64,000 nucleotides of DNA from Paraburkholderia largidicola (GTDB lineage: Bacteria > Pseudomonadota > Gammaproteobacteria > Burkholderiales > Burkholderiaceae): contig NZ_AP023176.1 of assembly GCF_013426895.1 (NCBI RefSeq), positions 620,001 through 684,000 on the forward strand, written 5' to 3'. Below the pieces are notes generated by a model. It was not told where the DNA came from. It saw only the letters and a list, made by a program, of their open reading frames with translations, and ran no database searches. This document shows positions 35,149 to 43,863 of the stretch, piece by piece. The translations under genes were made by a program, and so were the position numbers. How positions within the stretch are numbered: position 1 is the first letter of the stretch; each line of letters starts with the position of its first letter.

Positions 35149-35994
35149 ATGAACGTCAGCAGCCGCGATTCAAAAGCGCCGTCGGGCGAACTCGGCAACC
35201 TGCTCCGTTACTGGCGCGATGTACGTGGGGTGAGTCAGCTCGATCTGTCGCTCGATGCAGGTATTTCGCAGCGTCAGATCAGCTTTATCGAAAGCGGGCG
35301 CAGCGTGCCGGGCCGCGAGACGCTGCTGACGCTCGCGCAAGCGCTCGACGTACCGCTGCGCGAGCGCAACGCACTGCTGCTGGCGGCGGGCTATGCGCCT
35401 GTGTATTCTGAGGCGCCGTGGAATGCACAGGAAATGCAGGGAGTCATTCGGGCGCTGGAGCGGGTCGTGCGTCAGCACGAGCCGTTTCCCGCCATCGTCA
35501 TGGACCGGCACTGGAATGTCCTGATGACCAACGATGCCGCGCCGCGCTTTTTCAACTGCTTCATCGACATGGCGGCGCGCAAGGGCCCGCGCAACATGCT
35601 GCATCTGATGTTCGATCCGCAGGGGATGCGCCCATTCGTGGACGAATGGGACAGCGTTGCGCGAAGCCTGCTGCAGCGGGTGTACAGGGAATCGGTAGGC
35701 CGCGTGATTGACGACGACACCGCGCGCCTGCTCGATGAACTGCTCGCCTATCCCGACGCACCACGCGACTGGAAGACGGGGCATGCGTCGTGGGCCGCGC
35801 CTGCGATGCCCGTCATTCCAATCGGTTTCGTCAGTGGTGGAGAAGTGCTTCGTTACTTTTCGATGGTCACGAGCGTTGGCGCGCCGCAAAGCATTGCGGC
35901 GCAGGAGCTCCGTGTGGAATGCATGTTTCCCGTCGACGACGCGACAGAAGCGCGTCATCTCCAGTTGCTCGAAGCGAATGCAACGCTTCGATGA
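35149..35994 (+). CDS. XRE family regulator with MmyB-like ligand-binding domain
   Basis: The 281-residue protein has an N-terminal Cro/CI-type HTH (about 15-75, 'WRDVRGVSQLDLSLDAGISQRQISFIESGRSVPGRETLLTLAQAL') and a C-terminal MmyB-like PAS-type domain ('PFPAIVMDRHWNVLMTNDAAPRFF'). Members of this group sense small ligands and typically control adjacent oxidoreductase or hydrolase genes. The upstream CMD-like gene on the same strand is the likely target. GAGGAAAG precedes the ATG. Confidence 0.9.
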   Translation: MNVSSRDSKAPSGELGNLLRYWRDVRGVSQLDLSLDAGISQRQISFIESGRSVPGRETLLTLAQALDVPLRERNALLLAAGYAPVYSEAPWNAQEMQGVIRALERVVRQHEPFPAIVMDRHWNVLMTNDAAPRFFNCFIDMAARKGPRNMLHLMFDPQGMRPFVDEWDSVARSLLQRVYRESVGRVIDDDTARLLDELLAYPDAPRDWKTGHASWAAPAMPVIPIGFVSGGEVLRYFSMVTSVGAPQSIAAQELRVECMFPVDDATEARHLQLLEANATLR

Positions 35995-36009
35995 CCGCCG
36001 CGCCGGACA

Positions 36010-36771
36010 TCAGGGCATCGGCAGAGGCTCATCGATCAACATCTGGTTGAAGTAGTCGACGATGCCATGCTCTTCCCGTCCCGCGCTGTTTCGCAACTGT
36101 TGAGCAGACTCGACGACGACTTCTGTGGTCGCGTGCTCCAGCAGCGCAAAAGTCTCGGCAATAAAGGGCTCCAGTTGCATGGCGCGCGGATCGCCGCTCT
36201 TGTAGACGAGATCGGTATCCACCCACGGCGGCACGATTTCCAGAACACGGACAGAGCTATCGCGCAACGCGAAGCGCTGCGACAGCGAGTACGAGTGAAT
36301 AGCGGCCTTCGTTGCCGAATACAGTGCTGAGATCGCCATCGGGACATAAGCGACTACCGAACTGTTGTTGATAATGAACGCTTCAGGCTGCTTCTTCAGA
36401 TGTTCGATGAATGCGCCGCTGATCCGCACAGGGCCCAACAGATTGGTGTTGATGAGATGGATGGCCTGCGCGTCGTCGAGCGGACCCGTCACATCGTCGA
36501 ACGGCATGATGCCCGCGTTGTTGATGACCACATTCAGCGATGGATACGCTTGAATCAGGTGCCCGGCCACGCTTGCGATTTGCGCGGGGTCGGTCACGTC
36601 GATTTCGACGGAGTCCATGCCGGGATTGACCTTCGTTACTTCATCCAGCAGGGCCTTCCGGCGGCCGCCGATAATGACCTTGTTACCCTTCCTGTGAAAG
36701 GCTTCAGCGAGTCCGCGGCCAATGCCCGAAGTCGCACCCGTGATGAAGATGGTGTTGCCGCTGAGTTTCAT
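36010..36771 (-). CDS. SDR family oxidoreductase (DltE-like)
   Basis: The 253-residue SDR has TGATSGIG at 11-18, NNAG at 84-87, a catalytic Ser at 137/138 and Tyr151-x-x-x-Lys155 ('YSATK'). 'VPPWVDTDL' and a C-terminal acidic tail resemble DltE/YciK-like enzymes. The substrate is unknown. It is the last gene of a tetR-nmrA-SDR group on the minus strand, 86 bases after the NmrA-type gene. Confidence 0.9.
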   Translation of the reverse strand: MKLSGNTIFITGATSGIGRGLAEAFHRKGNKVIIGGRRKALLDEVTKVNPGMDSVEIDVTDPAQIASVAGHLIQAYPSLNVVINNAGIMPFDDVTGPLDDAQAIHLINTNLLGPVRISGAFIEHLKKQPEAFIINNSSVVAYVPMAISALYSATKAAIHSYSLSQRFALRDSSVRVLEIVPPWVDTDLVYKSGDPRAMQLEPFIAETFALLEHATTEVVVESAQQLRNSAGREEHGIVDYFNQMLIDEPLPMP

Positions 36772-36857
36772 TGCATGTACTCCTTTGCAGGGTCGTATGT
36801 GGACAATGCGTTTGGGGTAGAACGCGGCCCGACAACGCGAGCCGCATCCGTCACGGC

Positions 36858-37739
36858 TTACTGCTCGAAAGCGTGGCGATTCGCTTGCACGAAATCACCG
36901 ACGGTTTGGGGCGCCTGCCCCGTGATCTCGCCGATAACGCCGTCTTGACCCGAGAAGATCCCGTTCTGGTAGTCGATGGCGATCGCAAGAAAGTGCTGGA
37001 TCATGAACTCCGGCAAGTTGTATTTCTCCAGATGCGCACGGTACGCTTCGATCGTCGACGGGCTGTAGGTGATCGTGCGACCCAGAACCTTGCCGATCTC
37101 ATCGGCGATTTCCTGCTGGTTCATTTCGACCGGTCCGAGCAGCGGATAGGTCTTGCCGATATGCGCAGACGGGTTCGCCAGCACGGTGGCGATCAGTCGG
37201 GCCTGATCCTCGCCGGAAATCGGCGCGTGACGACCGTCGCCATACGGCAACGTGATCTTGCCTTCCTGCACGATCTGATCGCGCACCCACGGGAAAACCA
37301 GCCATTCGGAGAAGAACGTCGGGCGAATATGCACGGCCGGCACGCCCGACCAGTCGATCACGCGTTCTGCGATCCAGTGATCGCGTGCGGCATGGCTATC
37401 CGAATCTTCCCGCGCAGAAATCTGCGACATCTCGACGACGACTTCGACACCTGCACGCCGCGCTGCGTCCGCAAAATACGCGGTGGCCTGGATAAAGCCC
37501 GGACGCACGGGGTAGCACAGATAGGCGCCTGTCACACCTTCCATCGCGCGGATCACGTCGTCATGTTCGAGAAGATCGCCGACGAAGATTTCAGCGCCTT
37601 GCTGGCGCAGCGCTTCGCTGCGCTCATCTTCGCGGTGCACGAAGGCGCGAACGGCATGTCCGGCGTTCAACAGATGACGAACGGTGTGCGCACCCGTTTT
37701 GCCGGTAGCGCCAGTAATGAGGTATTTGCGTTGCTTCAT
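36858..37739 (-). CDS. NmrA-like NAD(P)-binding protein (atypical SDR)
   Basis: The 293-residue protein has the N-terminal Rossmann motif 'YLITGATGKTGAHTVRHLLNAGHAVRAFV' and the 'VGDLLEHDDVIRAMEGVTGAYLCYP' step of NmrA/quinone-reductase-type atypical SDRs, with no YxxxK motif. Relatives are redox sensors or quinone reductases. The ATG at 37739 lies 125 bases downstream of the TetR stop, and that gap has its own palindromes. Confidence 0.88.
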   Translation of the reverse strand: MKQRKYLITGATGKTGAHTVRHLLNAGHAVRAFVHREDERSEALRQQGAEIFVGDLLEHDDVIRAMEGVTGAYLCYPVRPGFIQATAYFADAARRAGVEVVVEMSQISAREDSDSHAARDHWIAERVIDWSGVPAVHIRPTFFSEWLVFPWVRDQIVQEGKITLPYGDGRHAPISGEDQARLIATVLANPSAHIGKTYPLLGPVEMNQQEIADEIGKVLGRTITYSPSTIEAYRAHLEKYNLPEFMIQHFLAIAIDYQNGIFSGQDGVIGEITGQAPQTVGDFVQANRHAFEQ

Positions 37740-37807
37740 GATGAACTCTCCAATCTAACGGTTTGAACACTCATCAAGAGTGCAGGGGATGTGTCAATGA
37801 CCTTCAA

Positions 37808-37819
37808 GTGCATATGCAC
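37808..37819. promoter_or_regulatory. 12-bp perfect palindrome GTGCATATGCAC
   Basis: It lies between the TetR gene end and the NmrA-type gene start. A second, shorter dyad (CACTC-N5-GAGTG, 37768-37782) lies nearer the NmrA start. Either may be an internal operator for the two downstream genes. Confidence 0.35.
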
Positions 37820-37864
37820 ATTTTTAGACATACGTTACGGGCCGATTCCAACGACTCGTATCGC

Positions 37865-38437
37865 TTACATGGCTTCGAGGTGTTGCCTGACGTCGTGCAG
37901 GATCGCTGCCGCAGCGTCGGGGTCGTCAGTGATGCGGGACATCGTGATGGCGCCGATCATCGCCGACAGTGCGAACACGGCCTCTGATCGTGCCGCTTCA
38001 CGCCGCCGCCGCGCGCTTCGTTTTGCCAGCACGTCGACGAGATCCGCAAATCCGCGCGATGCGACCGCGCGAGTCTGTTCGTCCGCCCGCGCCAGCTCGC
38101 TGCCCATCGCGGCGAGCGGACAACCGTCCGCGGGCGCGTCCCGATGCGACGACGACACATACGCATCGACGATGGCCTTGAATCCTTCCTTGCCTTCGCT
38201 TCCGCTCGCCGCCGCTTCGAGTCTTCCGATGATCGCCGTCAGTCCCGATTCGCATGCTTCCGCGACCAGTTGATCCTTGGAATCGAAATGCCGGTAAAAA
38301 CCGCCATGTGAAAGCCCCGCATCGGACATCAGATCGGCCAGTCCGGTTGCCTGAATGCCGTTGGTCCTGAATGCCCGGCTGGCGACTTCGACGATCCGCC
38401 GGCGTGTATCGGCCGTTTCTTCCCTGGACTTCCTCAT
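37865..38437 (-). CDS. TetR family regulator (LmrA/YxaF-type)
   Basis: The 190-residue protein has a TetR HTH ('RIVEVASRAFRTNGIQATGLADLMSDAGLSHGGFYRHFDSKDQL') and a C-terminal domain with the 'DGCPLAAMGSELARAD' segment seen in the LmrA/YxaF branch. It heads a minus-strand group with the NmrA-like and SDR genes and probably represses them and itself through the dyad at 38469-38484. Confidence 0.9.
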   Translation of the reverse strand: MRKSREETADTRRRIVEVASRAFRTNGIQATGLADLMSDAGLSHGGFYRHFDSKDQLVAEACESGLTAIIGRLEAAASGSEGKEGFKAIVDAYVSSSHRDAPADGCPLAAMGSELARADEQTRAVASRGFADLVDVLAKRSARRRREAARSEAVFALSAMIGAITMSRITDDPDAAAAILHDVRQHLEAM

Positions 38438-38468
38438 GGCTTGCTGCGCTCCGTGATTCGATGTTTTG

Positions 38469-38484
38469 GATGATAGTCATCATC
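38469..38484. promoter_or_regulatory. Inverted repeat GATGAT-N4-ATCATC, candidate TetR operator
   Basis: A perfect 6-bp dyad with a 4-base spacer, 31 bases upstream of the TetR ATG on the minus strand and inside an A+T-rich patch. This is a typical position for autorepression. Confidence 0.5.
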
Positions 38485-38523
38485 TAAATGAGAGTCAACG
38501 AATCTTTGTTGCAACACTGCGTT

Positions 38524-39165
38524 TCAGCTGTCGAACGGCGCGTTGTCGATCAGGTCGCACACGTTCGCGCAGTCGAAACCATGGACGTGCCGATGTCCGA
38601 TATCGACCAGACCGGTGCCCAGGGCGGTGTGGGGCTTCTTCCTGACGACTTCAGCCAGCGCTTCGGCAAACGCTGCCTTGAATCCGGCGCGTGGATACAG
38701 CGTCAGTACATCGTCGACGAGAGAAGGCGTGATTTCGTCCAGCCGCAGCCCGAAGACGTCCACGTGCGCGCCCATATAGACCAGGGCGATTTCCGGCTGC
38801 TTGCGTTCGGCGATACCGGCGCTGGAGTGAAGCGCGATCGCGTCCCACACGAGTTCCGCCTTACGTTCCGCGTAGCCGTTCGCCGTCAGGAACAGGCTCG
38901 CGGCATCGGCGCCGTCGACCTCGAAGCGCTGGTCGGCGGCGAATGCGTCTGTCAGTCCCAGATCGTGAAGCAGGGACGCGAGGTAGACGACTTCACGGTC
39001 GTATTTCAAACCGCGCTTACGTCCGAGGAATTCGGCGAACCACCACGTTCGATGCACGTGGTTCAGGAGCGCGCTCGAATGAACGCGTCCGATGAGGGAG
39101 TCGGCCTGACGGGTGAAGTCGGAATCGGGAGCGTCGATTCCTCCGATGGTAACGATTGTGCTCAT
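38524..39165 (-). CDS. HD domain-containing protein (predicted phosphohydrolase)
   Basis: The 213-residue protein has an HD metal site: His in 'NHVHRTWWFAEFLG' (about 36-38), His-Asp at 67-68 in 'LASLLHDLG', and later His residues in 'AIALHSSAG' and 'MGAHVDVFG'. It looks like the cyanamide hydratase/HD family rather than a nucleotide-cyclic phosphodiesterase, but the substrate is not known. The conserved part starts at the ATG at 39165 with GAGG upstream. It is divergent from the disrupted GlxA-type regulator. Confidence 0.85.
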   Translation of the reverse strand: MSTIVTIGGIDAPDSDFTRQADSLIGRVHSSALLNHVHRTWWFAEFLGRKRGLKYDREVVYLASLLHDLGLTDAFAADQRFEVDGADAASLFLTANGYAERKAELVWDAIALHSSAGIAERKQPEIALVYMGAHVDVFGLRLDEITPSLVDDVLTLYPRAGFKAAFAEALAEVVRKKPHTALGTGLVDIGHRHVHGFDCANVCDLIDNAPFDS

Positions 39166-39259
39166 ACGGCCTCTGCAAATGACAAGTTGATTGACCATCG
39201 AGTGTATGAACACGCCACATGTCACATATGACTGTTTTTGGACGATTCGTGCCAAAATG

Positions 39260-39273
39260 AAAACGCACGTTTT
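39260..39273. promoter_or_regulatory. Inverted repeat AAAACG-CA-CGTTTT just before the GlxA-type gene
   Basis: A 6-bp dyad immediately upstream of the AGGAG RBS (39279-39283). It could be an operator blocking the promoter or a hairpin near the RBS. Confidence 0.35.
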
Positions 39274-39289
39274 TTCATAGGAGATGTCG

Positions 39290-40301
39290 ATGAAGAAGGC
39301 TTCCGGTCGCAAGACGGGGCCGCCGCAAAAGCGCGTCGTGATTCTCGGTTTGCCGCCCGTGGACGCGCTCGACGTCATCGGTCCTGCCGAAGTGTTCGTA
39401 TCCGCGAACCAGTTGCACGCTGGTCTACCCGTTCCCTATTCACTCGAACTGGTGAGCGCGGGTTCCGGTCCATCTGGAAAGCGAAACGGGTATCGGACTC
39501 AAGGGCCACCGGACGCTCGAAACCGAGCGTCGCTCGAACAGGCCAATCGACACGTTGATCGTGACGACCGGCTTCAATTCGATCGATCACTTCGACAAGG
39601 CAGCCATAGACTGGATCCGAAAGCGTTCGAACACGGTGCGCCGCGTGTGCTCGATTTGCGTCGGCGCTTTTGCGCTGGCGGAAACGGGGCTGCTGGATGG
39701 CCGCAGGGCGACGACCCATTGGCGGATGACCCAGCACCTCGCCGAGCGTTATCCCAATGTGCAGGTCGACCCCGTTCCGATCTGGGTGAAAGACGGCAAC
39801 GTGTACACGTCGGCGGGTGTATCGGCGGGAATCGATCTCGCACTCGCGCTCGTCGGTGAAGACCTGGGCAACGACGTTGCGTTGGAGATCGCTAAAAACC
39901 TGGTCCTGTTCCTGCGGCGTCCTGGCGGGCAGGCGCAGTTCAGCGTCGCGCTTCAATCGCAGCGCGTGTCGGGTTCGAGCATCGACGATCTGTGTCTCTG
40001 GATCGGCGAGCATCTGCATACGGACCTGGCGACGGAAATGCTGGCGGACAGGGCGTCGACGAGTGTGAGAACCCTGATACGCATGTTTCAGCGCGAATTG
40101 AAAACGACGCCCGCGAAGTATGTCGAAGATGTACGGCTCGAAGCCGTTCGCCGGGCGCTCGAACTCGGCGAGCGGTCGATGGACGAGATAGCGCGCCGGT
40201 GCGGCTACGGCAGCGGCGACGTGTTGAGAAAAGCGTTCACGCGGCGAATGGGCGTGAGTCCGCGAGAGTACGCGCGACGCTTCGCGCCGGATAGCGAATG
40301 A
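39290..40301 (+). pseudogene. GlxA family regulator (DJ-1/PfpI + AraC HTH) disrupted by a single-base frameshift
   Basis: The first 60 residues ('KRVVILGLPPVDALDVIGPAEVFVSANQLHAG...LELVSAGSGP') read in one frame. From about 39471 the protein continues perfectly in another frame ('HLESETGIGLKGHRTLE...VTTGFNSIDHFDKAAIDWIRK'), through the 'VCSICVGAFALAETGLLDGRRATTHW' elbow, to a full AraC HTH ending at 40301. The span is 1012 bases, one too many, so one extra base near 39470 breaks it. Both halves are otherwise intact, suggesting a recent mutation or a sequence error. AGGAG supports the ATG at 39290. It is paralogous to the gene at 13761. Confidence 0.88.
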
Positions 40302-40311
40302 CCCTGAAGCC

Positions 40312-40341
40312 GTGCCGCCGTCGTATCAACGACGGCGGCAC
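40312..40341. terminator. Strong bidirectional hairpin between convergent genes
   Basis: GTGCCGCCGTCGT and its perfect 13-bp complement flank a 4-base ATCA loop. It begins 11 bases after the GlxA-type stop and 15 bases beyond the end of the convergent small gene. No T-run follows on either strand, but the stem is very stable. Confidence 0.7.
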
Positions 40342-40355
40342 CCGCAACGTGATGG

Positions 40356-40649
40356 TTACTGAAGCAGCAGACGAAGCGGTGCAAGCGGTCCAACGGACAA
40401 CAGATCGAAGCTCATGAGACCTTCGGCCGTGAGCGGCAGCGCGTCCACGGCCGCCTTTGCATGATCGACGGATTCGACGTTCATGAGAAAGATGACACCG
40501 GGCGTCGCCGGATCGTCACGGAACCAGAACTGCTCGATGGTGCCGTCGAGGTAGAGCTTGAGCGTGTCGGGAACTTCCTTCGGCATGATGCGCTGCCGCT
40601 GTTCCGGCGTGAGCGCCTGACGGATCGAACCAATGGCGAAAACTTTCAT
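40356..40649 (-). CDS. Small muconolactone isomerase/YciI-like protein (dimeric alpha-beta barrel)
   Basis: The 97-residue protein begins 'MKVFAIGSIRQALTPEQRQRIMPKEVPDTLKLYLDGTIEQFWFRDD' and ends 'SFDLLSVGPLAPLRLLLQ'. The length, the 'GVIFLMNVESVDHAKAAVDALPL' helix-strand step and the short C-terminal strand fit ferredoxin-like dimeric barrels such as muconolactone isomerase or YciI. No reaction can be assigned. It ends at the hairpin shared with the convergent disrupted GlxA-type regulator. Confidence 0.8.
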   Translation of the reverse strand: MKVFAIGSIRQALTPEQRQRIMPKEVPDTLKLYLDGTIEQFWFRDDPATPGVIFLMNVESVDHAKAAVDALPLTAEGLMSFDLLSVGPLAPLRLLLQ

Positions 40650-40766
40650 GAAGACTTCTCCGGTGAATTGTCATGTTGAGGTACAACGGAGATGAGTCTA
40701 GTGAGACAGCCGCTCCGGCGGTACTGTCGCAAACGACAACTTTAGAGCCGTTTACGCCATGTCTAT

Positions 40767-41693
40767 TTACCCGGAATTTTCACTGCGGGACGCTTCGTCG
40801 AGTAGCCACTGACGGAACGCGACGAGTCTCGGCAGATCCGCGCACTCGCTGCGATAGACGATGTAGTAGGCCAGTTCCGACGGTCTCGCGATTGTCGGGA
40901 ACAGGCGTATCAGGCGCCCCGAGGTCAGATCGTCACGCGCCAGCACACTGCGCGCGAGCGCGACGCCGTGGCCGTCTATCGCAGCCTGCAGCACGGCGGC
41001 CGAATTGTTGATCTTGAGGCTCGCGCGGGCTTTCATGGGCTTCTTGCTGACATCTTCAAGCCATGCGTCCCATGTGACGAACCCTGCCTGTCGATCGACG
41101 GACAGGTCGTCGATCAGCGTCAGTCCGTTCAGATCATCGGGTTTGCGCAACCGGGGATGACGTTCGAGAAACTTCGGCGAGCACACCGGGAACACCTCCT
41201 CTTCCATCAGCTTTTCGGCTTCGAGGCCTGGCCAGTGCCCGGCGCCATAGCGCACGCCGATGTCGATCCCTTGTGTGGCGAAGTCGGCCAGCTTGAGGCT
41301 GGTGTCGAGGCGCACGTCGGTATCCGGCCACGCATGCTGAAAACCGTCGAGGCGCGGCAACAGCCACTTCGCCGCAAACGCGGGACTTACGGTCACGGTC
41401 AGCACGCCGACAGGCGATCCCTCCTTCAACCGCTCGAAGCCGAGATTGAGTCGATCGAAACCGGCCTGGATGTCGGGGAGTGCTCGTGCGGCCACATCCG
41501 TCAGCACCAGCCGCGCTCGCCCGCCGACGCCTCGATGAAACAACGCCACGCCCAACCATTCTTCGAGGCTGCGCACGAGCTGACCGACGGCAGCGGGCGT
41601 GACGTTCAATTCAGACGCGGCTGCGGAGAAGCTTTGATGGCGCGCGCTTGCTTCGAACGCACGCAACGCATTGAGAAAAACGGGAGCGCTCAT
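40767..41693 (-). CDS. LysR family regulator, GcvA-like
   Basis: The 308-residue protein has the GcvA/AmpR-type opening 'LNALRAFEASARHQSFSAAASELNVTPAAVGQLVRSLEEWLGVALFHR' and effector-domain signatures 'PAFAAKWLLPRLDGF' and 'DIGVRYGAGHWPGL'. It is divergent from the SDR gene at 41839, its likely target. The 145-base intergenic region carries several short dyads. Confidence 0.91.
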   Translation of the reverse strand: MSAPVFLNALRAFEASARHQSFSAAASELNVTPAAVGQLVRSLEEWLGVALFHRGVGGRARLVLTDVAARALPDIQAGFDRLNLGFERLKEGSPVGVLTVTVSPAFAAKWLLPRLDGFQHAWPDTDVRLDTSLKLADFATQGIDIGVRYGAGHWPGLEAEKLMEEEVFPVCSPKFLERHPRLRKPDDLNGLTLIDDLSVDRQAGFVTWDAWLEDVSKKPMKARASLKINNSAAVLQAAIDGHGVALARSVLARDDLTSGRLIRLFPTIARPSELAYYIVYRSECADLPRLVAFRQWLLDEASRSENSG

Positions 41694-41699
41694 CGATAT

Positions 41700-41800
41700 A
41701 AAGATTTTCTTTTAACAATGAACAGAATATCTGATTTGCGCATTGCCCGGTGCAATTCAACAATACACGCATAAAACGACGAAAACGCTTAACGGCGTTT
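41700..41800. promoter_or_regulatory. Divergent LysR/SDR control region with three short dyads
   Basis: AAAGA-TTT-TCTTT (41700-41712), CAGA-ATA-TCTG (41723-41733) and AAACGC-N6-GCGTTT (41783-41800) lie in an A+T-rich intergenic stretch. The first two are spaced and sized like LysR half-site pairs. Confidence 0.35.
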
Positions 41801-41838
41801 CGATCATCCGTATTATCGTTATTTCAAGGAGTCGAACA

Positions 41839-42615
41839 ATGAATAGTTTTTCTTCCAAAGTCGCCGTCGTGACGGGTGGCGGTTCCGGGATCGGCAAGGA
41901 GGTGGCGGGGCGTCTGGTTGAAGCAGGGGCGAGCGTCGTGATCGGCGGGCGCGACGAGGCAAAACTGAAACAGGCCGCGCGGGATATCGATCCGACGGGA
42001 ACGAGGATTCGCATCGGCGCTGGCGACATCGCGTCGCCGGCAACGGCAACTGCGCTCGTCGACATCGCGACTCAGGCGTTCGGCGGCGTCGACATTCTTG
42101 TCAACAACGCGGGGGTTTTCCGGCCCAAGGCGTTTCTCGATCTTACCGAGGCCGAATACGACTGGTTTCTCGACACGATCCTCAAAGGCAAGTTCTTCAT
42201 GGCACAAGCTGCCGCGCGCGCGATGAAGCAACGCGGCGGCGGCGCGATCGTCCAGACGGGGTCGCTATGGGCGTTGCAGGCCATTGGCGCAACGCCGTCG
42301 TCTGCATACTCCGCGGCCAATGCGGGCGTGCACGCGCTCACGCGCAACCTCGCCATCGAACTGGCATCGTCGAACATTCGCATCAATACGGTTGCGCCCG
42401 GCGTGGTGGAAACGCCGGTGTACAACACGTTCATGTCGGACGAAGAGGTCAGGCAGACGCTGCCGTCATTCAATGCGTTTCATCCGCTTGGCCGCAATGG
42501 ACAGCCCGCCGATGTCGCCGAGGCAATACTCTTTCTGGCATCGCCGGGCGCAGCGTGGATCACGGGGACCGTGCTGCCCGTCGACGGCGGTGTGATGGCG
42601 GGACGTCAGGCTTGA
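41839..42615 (+). CDS. SDR family protein with YxxxN in place of the catalytic YxxxK
   Basis: The 258-residue classical SDR has cofactor motif TGGGSGIG (12-19), NNAG (89-92), Ser142 and Tyr157, but the codon at the lysine position is AAT: 'AYSAANAGVHALTRNLA', so Asn161 replaces Lys. The fold and the C-terminal 'ITGTVLPVDGG' are intact. It either uses altered chemistry or is a non-catalytic or binding form. AAGGAG precedes the ATG at 41839. It is divergent from the GcvA-type regulator. Confidence 0.9.
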   Translation: MNSFSSKVAVVTGGGSGIGKEVAGRLVEAGASVVIGGRDEAKLKQAARDIDPTGTRIRIGAGDIASPATATALVDIATQAFGGVDILVNNAGVFRPKAFLDLTEAEYDWFLDTILKGKFFMAQAAARAMKQRGGGAIVQTGSLWALQAIGATPSSAYSAANAGVHALTRNLAIELASSNIRINTVAPGVVETPVYNTFMSDEEVRQTLPSFNAFHPLGRNGQPADVAEAILFLASPGAAWITGTVLPVDGGVMAGRQA

Positions 42616-42638
42616 GGGTCGAGGTGCGCTGCGCCGCG

Positions 42639-43679
42639 CTAGAACAGATGGTCGATACCCACGGTGACGGCCGTCTGGCTCGACGCGCCAGCCGGATTCA
42701 GCGTGCTCACCACGGCGTGCCGGTAGGACGTATAGTCGCCTTCCGCGTAGAGCGTGGTGCGCTTGGACAGCAGATAACCGAGCGACAGCACCGACATCCC
42801 GCGACGCCCCGATTTATCCGTCGAGACATTGGTCTGGTAGTACGCGCCGCGAAACACGAGGTACGGCGTCACGGTCCACGCAATGCCGCCAAAGCCGTTG
42901 TTGGTGACCATATGCGGCGCGCCCTGGTTTTGCTGATCCTCGGACATGAAGCCGCCAGAAAAGCGCACCGGGCCGAGTTGATAGCTGGCGCCGATCATGT
43001 AGTAGCTGTCGCCGACGTAGGTCTTGCCGGCCAGTACATTGCGATGGCCGTACAGGCCGCCAATGCCTATCGGTCCCGTCGTATAGTTGAGGCCCACCGC
43101 GCGTGCCGCGCCGCTGCTGAAATCGCCCGCGACGCCGCCAAATGAATTGTCTGCCTCGACGAGCAGCGGGCCGAACGTGTTCTTGTACTTGACGTCGTTG
43201 TTGTTGCGGGTGCCATCCGATGCGACCGTCAATGGAATGATCGGCGTGAAATGAAAGCCGTATGGATCGTAAAAGCTGATGATGTCGTGCGCGATCGTGT
43301 ACTGGCGGCCGAGATCGAGCGAGCCGTATTGTTTGTGGCCAATGCCGACGAACGACTGCCGGTTGAAGATCAGACCCGTGGTGTTGTCGAGCTGGCCGTT
43401 GCCCAGATTGAAACCGCTTTCGAGCAGGAAATGCGCGTTCCATCCGCCGCCGAGATCTTCTCTCGCGCGGAAATCGAGCTTGTTGGAACTGTAGTAGCCG
43501 TTCGAATTCATGGTCGTGACCGACCCGCCGCCTGCCGCTGCATTGGTCTGATGCCGCACGCCGCCATCGACGGTGCCGAAGAGTTGCACACTCGATTGCG
43601 CATGCGCGGGCGTGGCCGCGAGAAGCCCAATTGCCGTCGATACGCCCAGTCCAATGCGGTTCGTCCACTTTCCTTTCAC
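42639..43679 (-). CDS. Gram-negative trimeric porin, GTG start
   Basis: The 346-residue outer-membrane porin has a signal peptide ending 'ATPAHAQ', the mature start 'SSVQLFGTVDGGVRHQTNA', typical strands 'LDFRAREDLGGGWNAHFLLESGF' and 'QSFVGIGHKQYGSLDLGRQY', and a terminal Phe ('IDHLF'). The start is GTG with GGAG upstream. It lies downstream of the symporter/decarboxylase-like/amidohydrolase group on the same strand and may supply outer-membrane entry for its substrate, though a hairpin separates them. Confidence 0.94.
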   Translation of the reverse strand: MKGKWTNRIGLGVSTAIGLLAATPAHAQSSVQLFGTVDGGVRHQTNAAAGGGSVTTMNSNGYYSSNKLDFRAREDLGGGWNAHFLLESGFNLGNGQLDNTTGLIFNRQSFVGIGHKQYGSLDLGRQYTIAHDIISFYDPYGFHFTPIIPLTVASDGTRNNNDVKYKNTFGPLLVEADNSFGGVAGDFSSGAARAVGLNYTTGPIGIGGLYGHRNVLAGKTYVGDSYYMIGASYQLGPVRFSGGFMSEDQQNQGAPHMVTNNGFGGIAWTVTPYLVFRGAYYQTNVSTDKSGRRGMSVLSLGYLLSKRTTLYAEGDYTSYRHAVVSTLNPAGASSQTAVTVGIDHLF

Positions 43680-43763
43680 AGCCTGTCTCCTGTTTTTGAT
43701 ATCTTGTGACGCTGACGGGGAAGCCGAACTTCTCCGCGTCCGTCATGCGTTTCCCGCGACTTC

Positions 43764-43778
43764 CATACGATTCGTATG
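43764..43778. promoter_or_regulatory. 15-bp palindrome CATACGA-T-TCGTATG before the porin
   Basis: A perfect 7-bp dyad about one base, 84 bases upstream of the porin GTG. It resembles operators of GntR- or LacI-type regulators, none of which is encoded next to it, so a distant regulator may act here. Confidence 0.5.
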
Positions 43779-43821
43779 ACTAACTATTGTGTCTGGTTCA
43801 CGGGAGCCATTTATTGTTTCA

Positions 43822-43852
43822 GCAGGTGGCGCCGCATTCCGGCGCCACCTGC
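43822..43852. terminator. Strong hairpin ending the symporter operon
   Basis: GCAGGTGGCGCCG and its perfect 13-bp complement flank a 5-base loop, 11 bases beyond the symporter stop on the minus strand. No T-run follows. It should separate the symporter operon from the porin gene downstream. Confidence 0.7.
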
Positions 43853-43863
43853 CGTCTGTCGGA

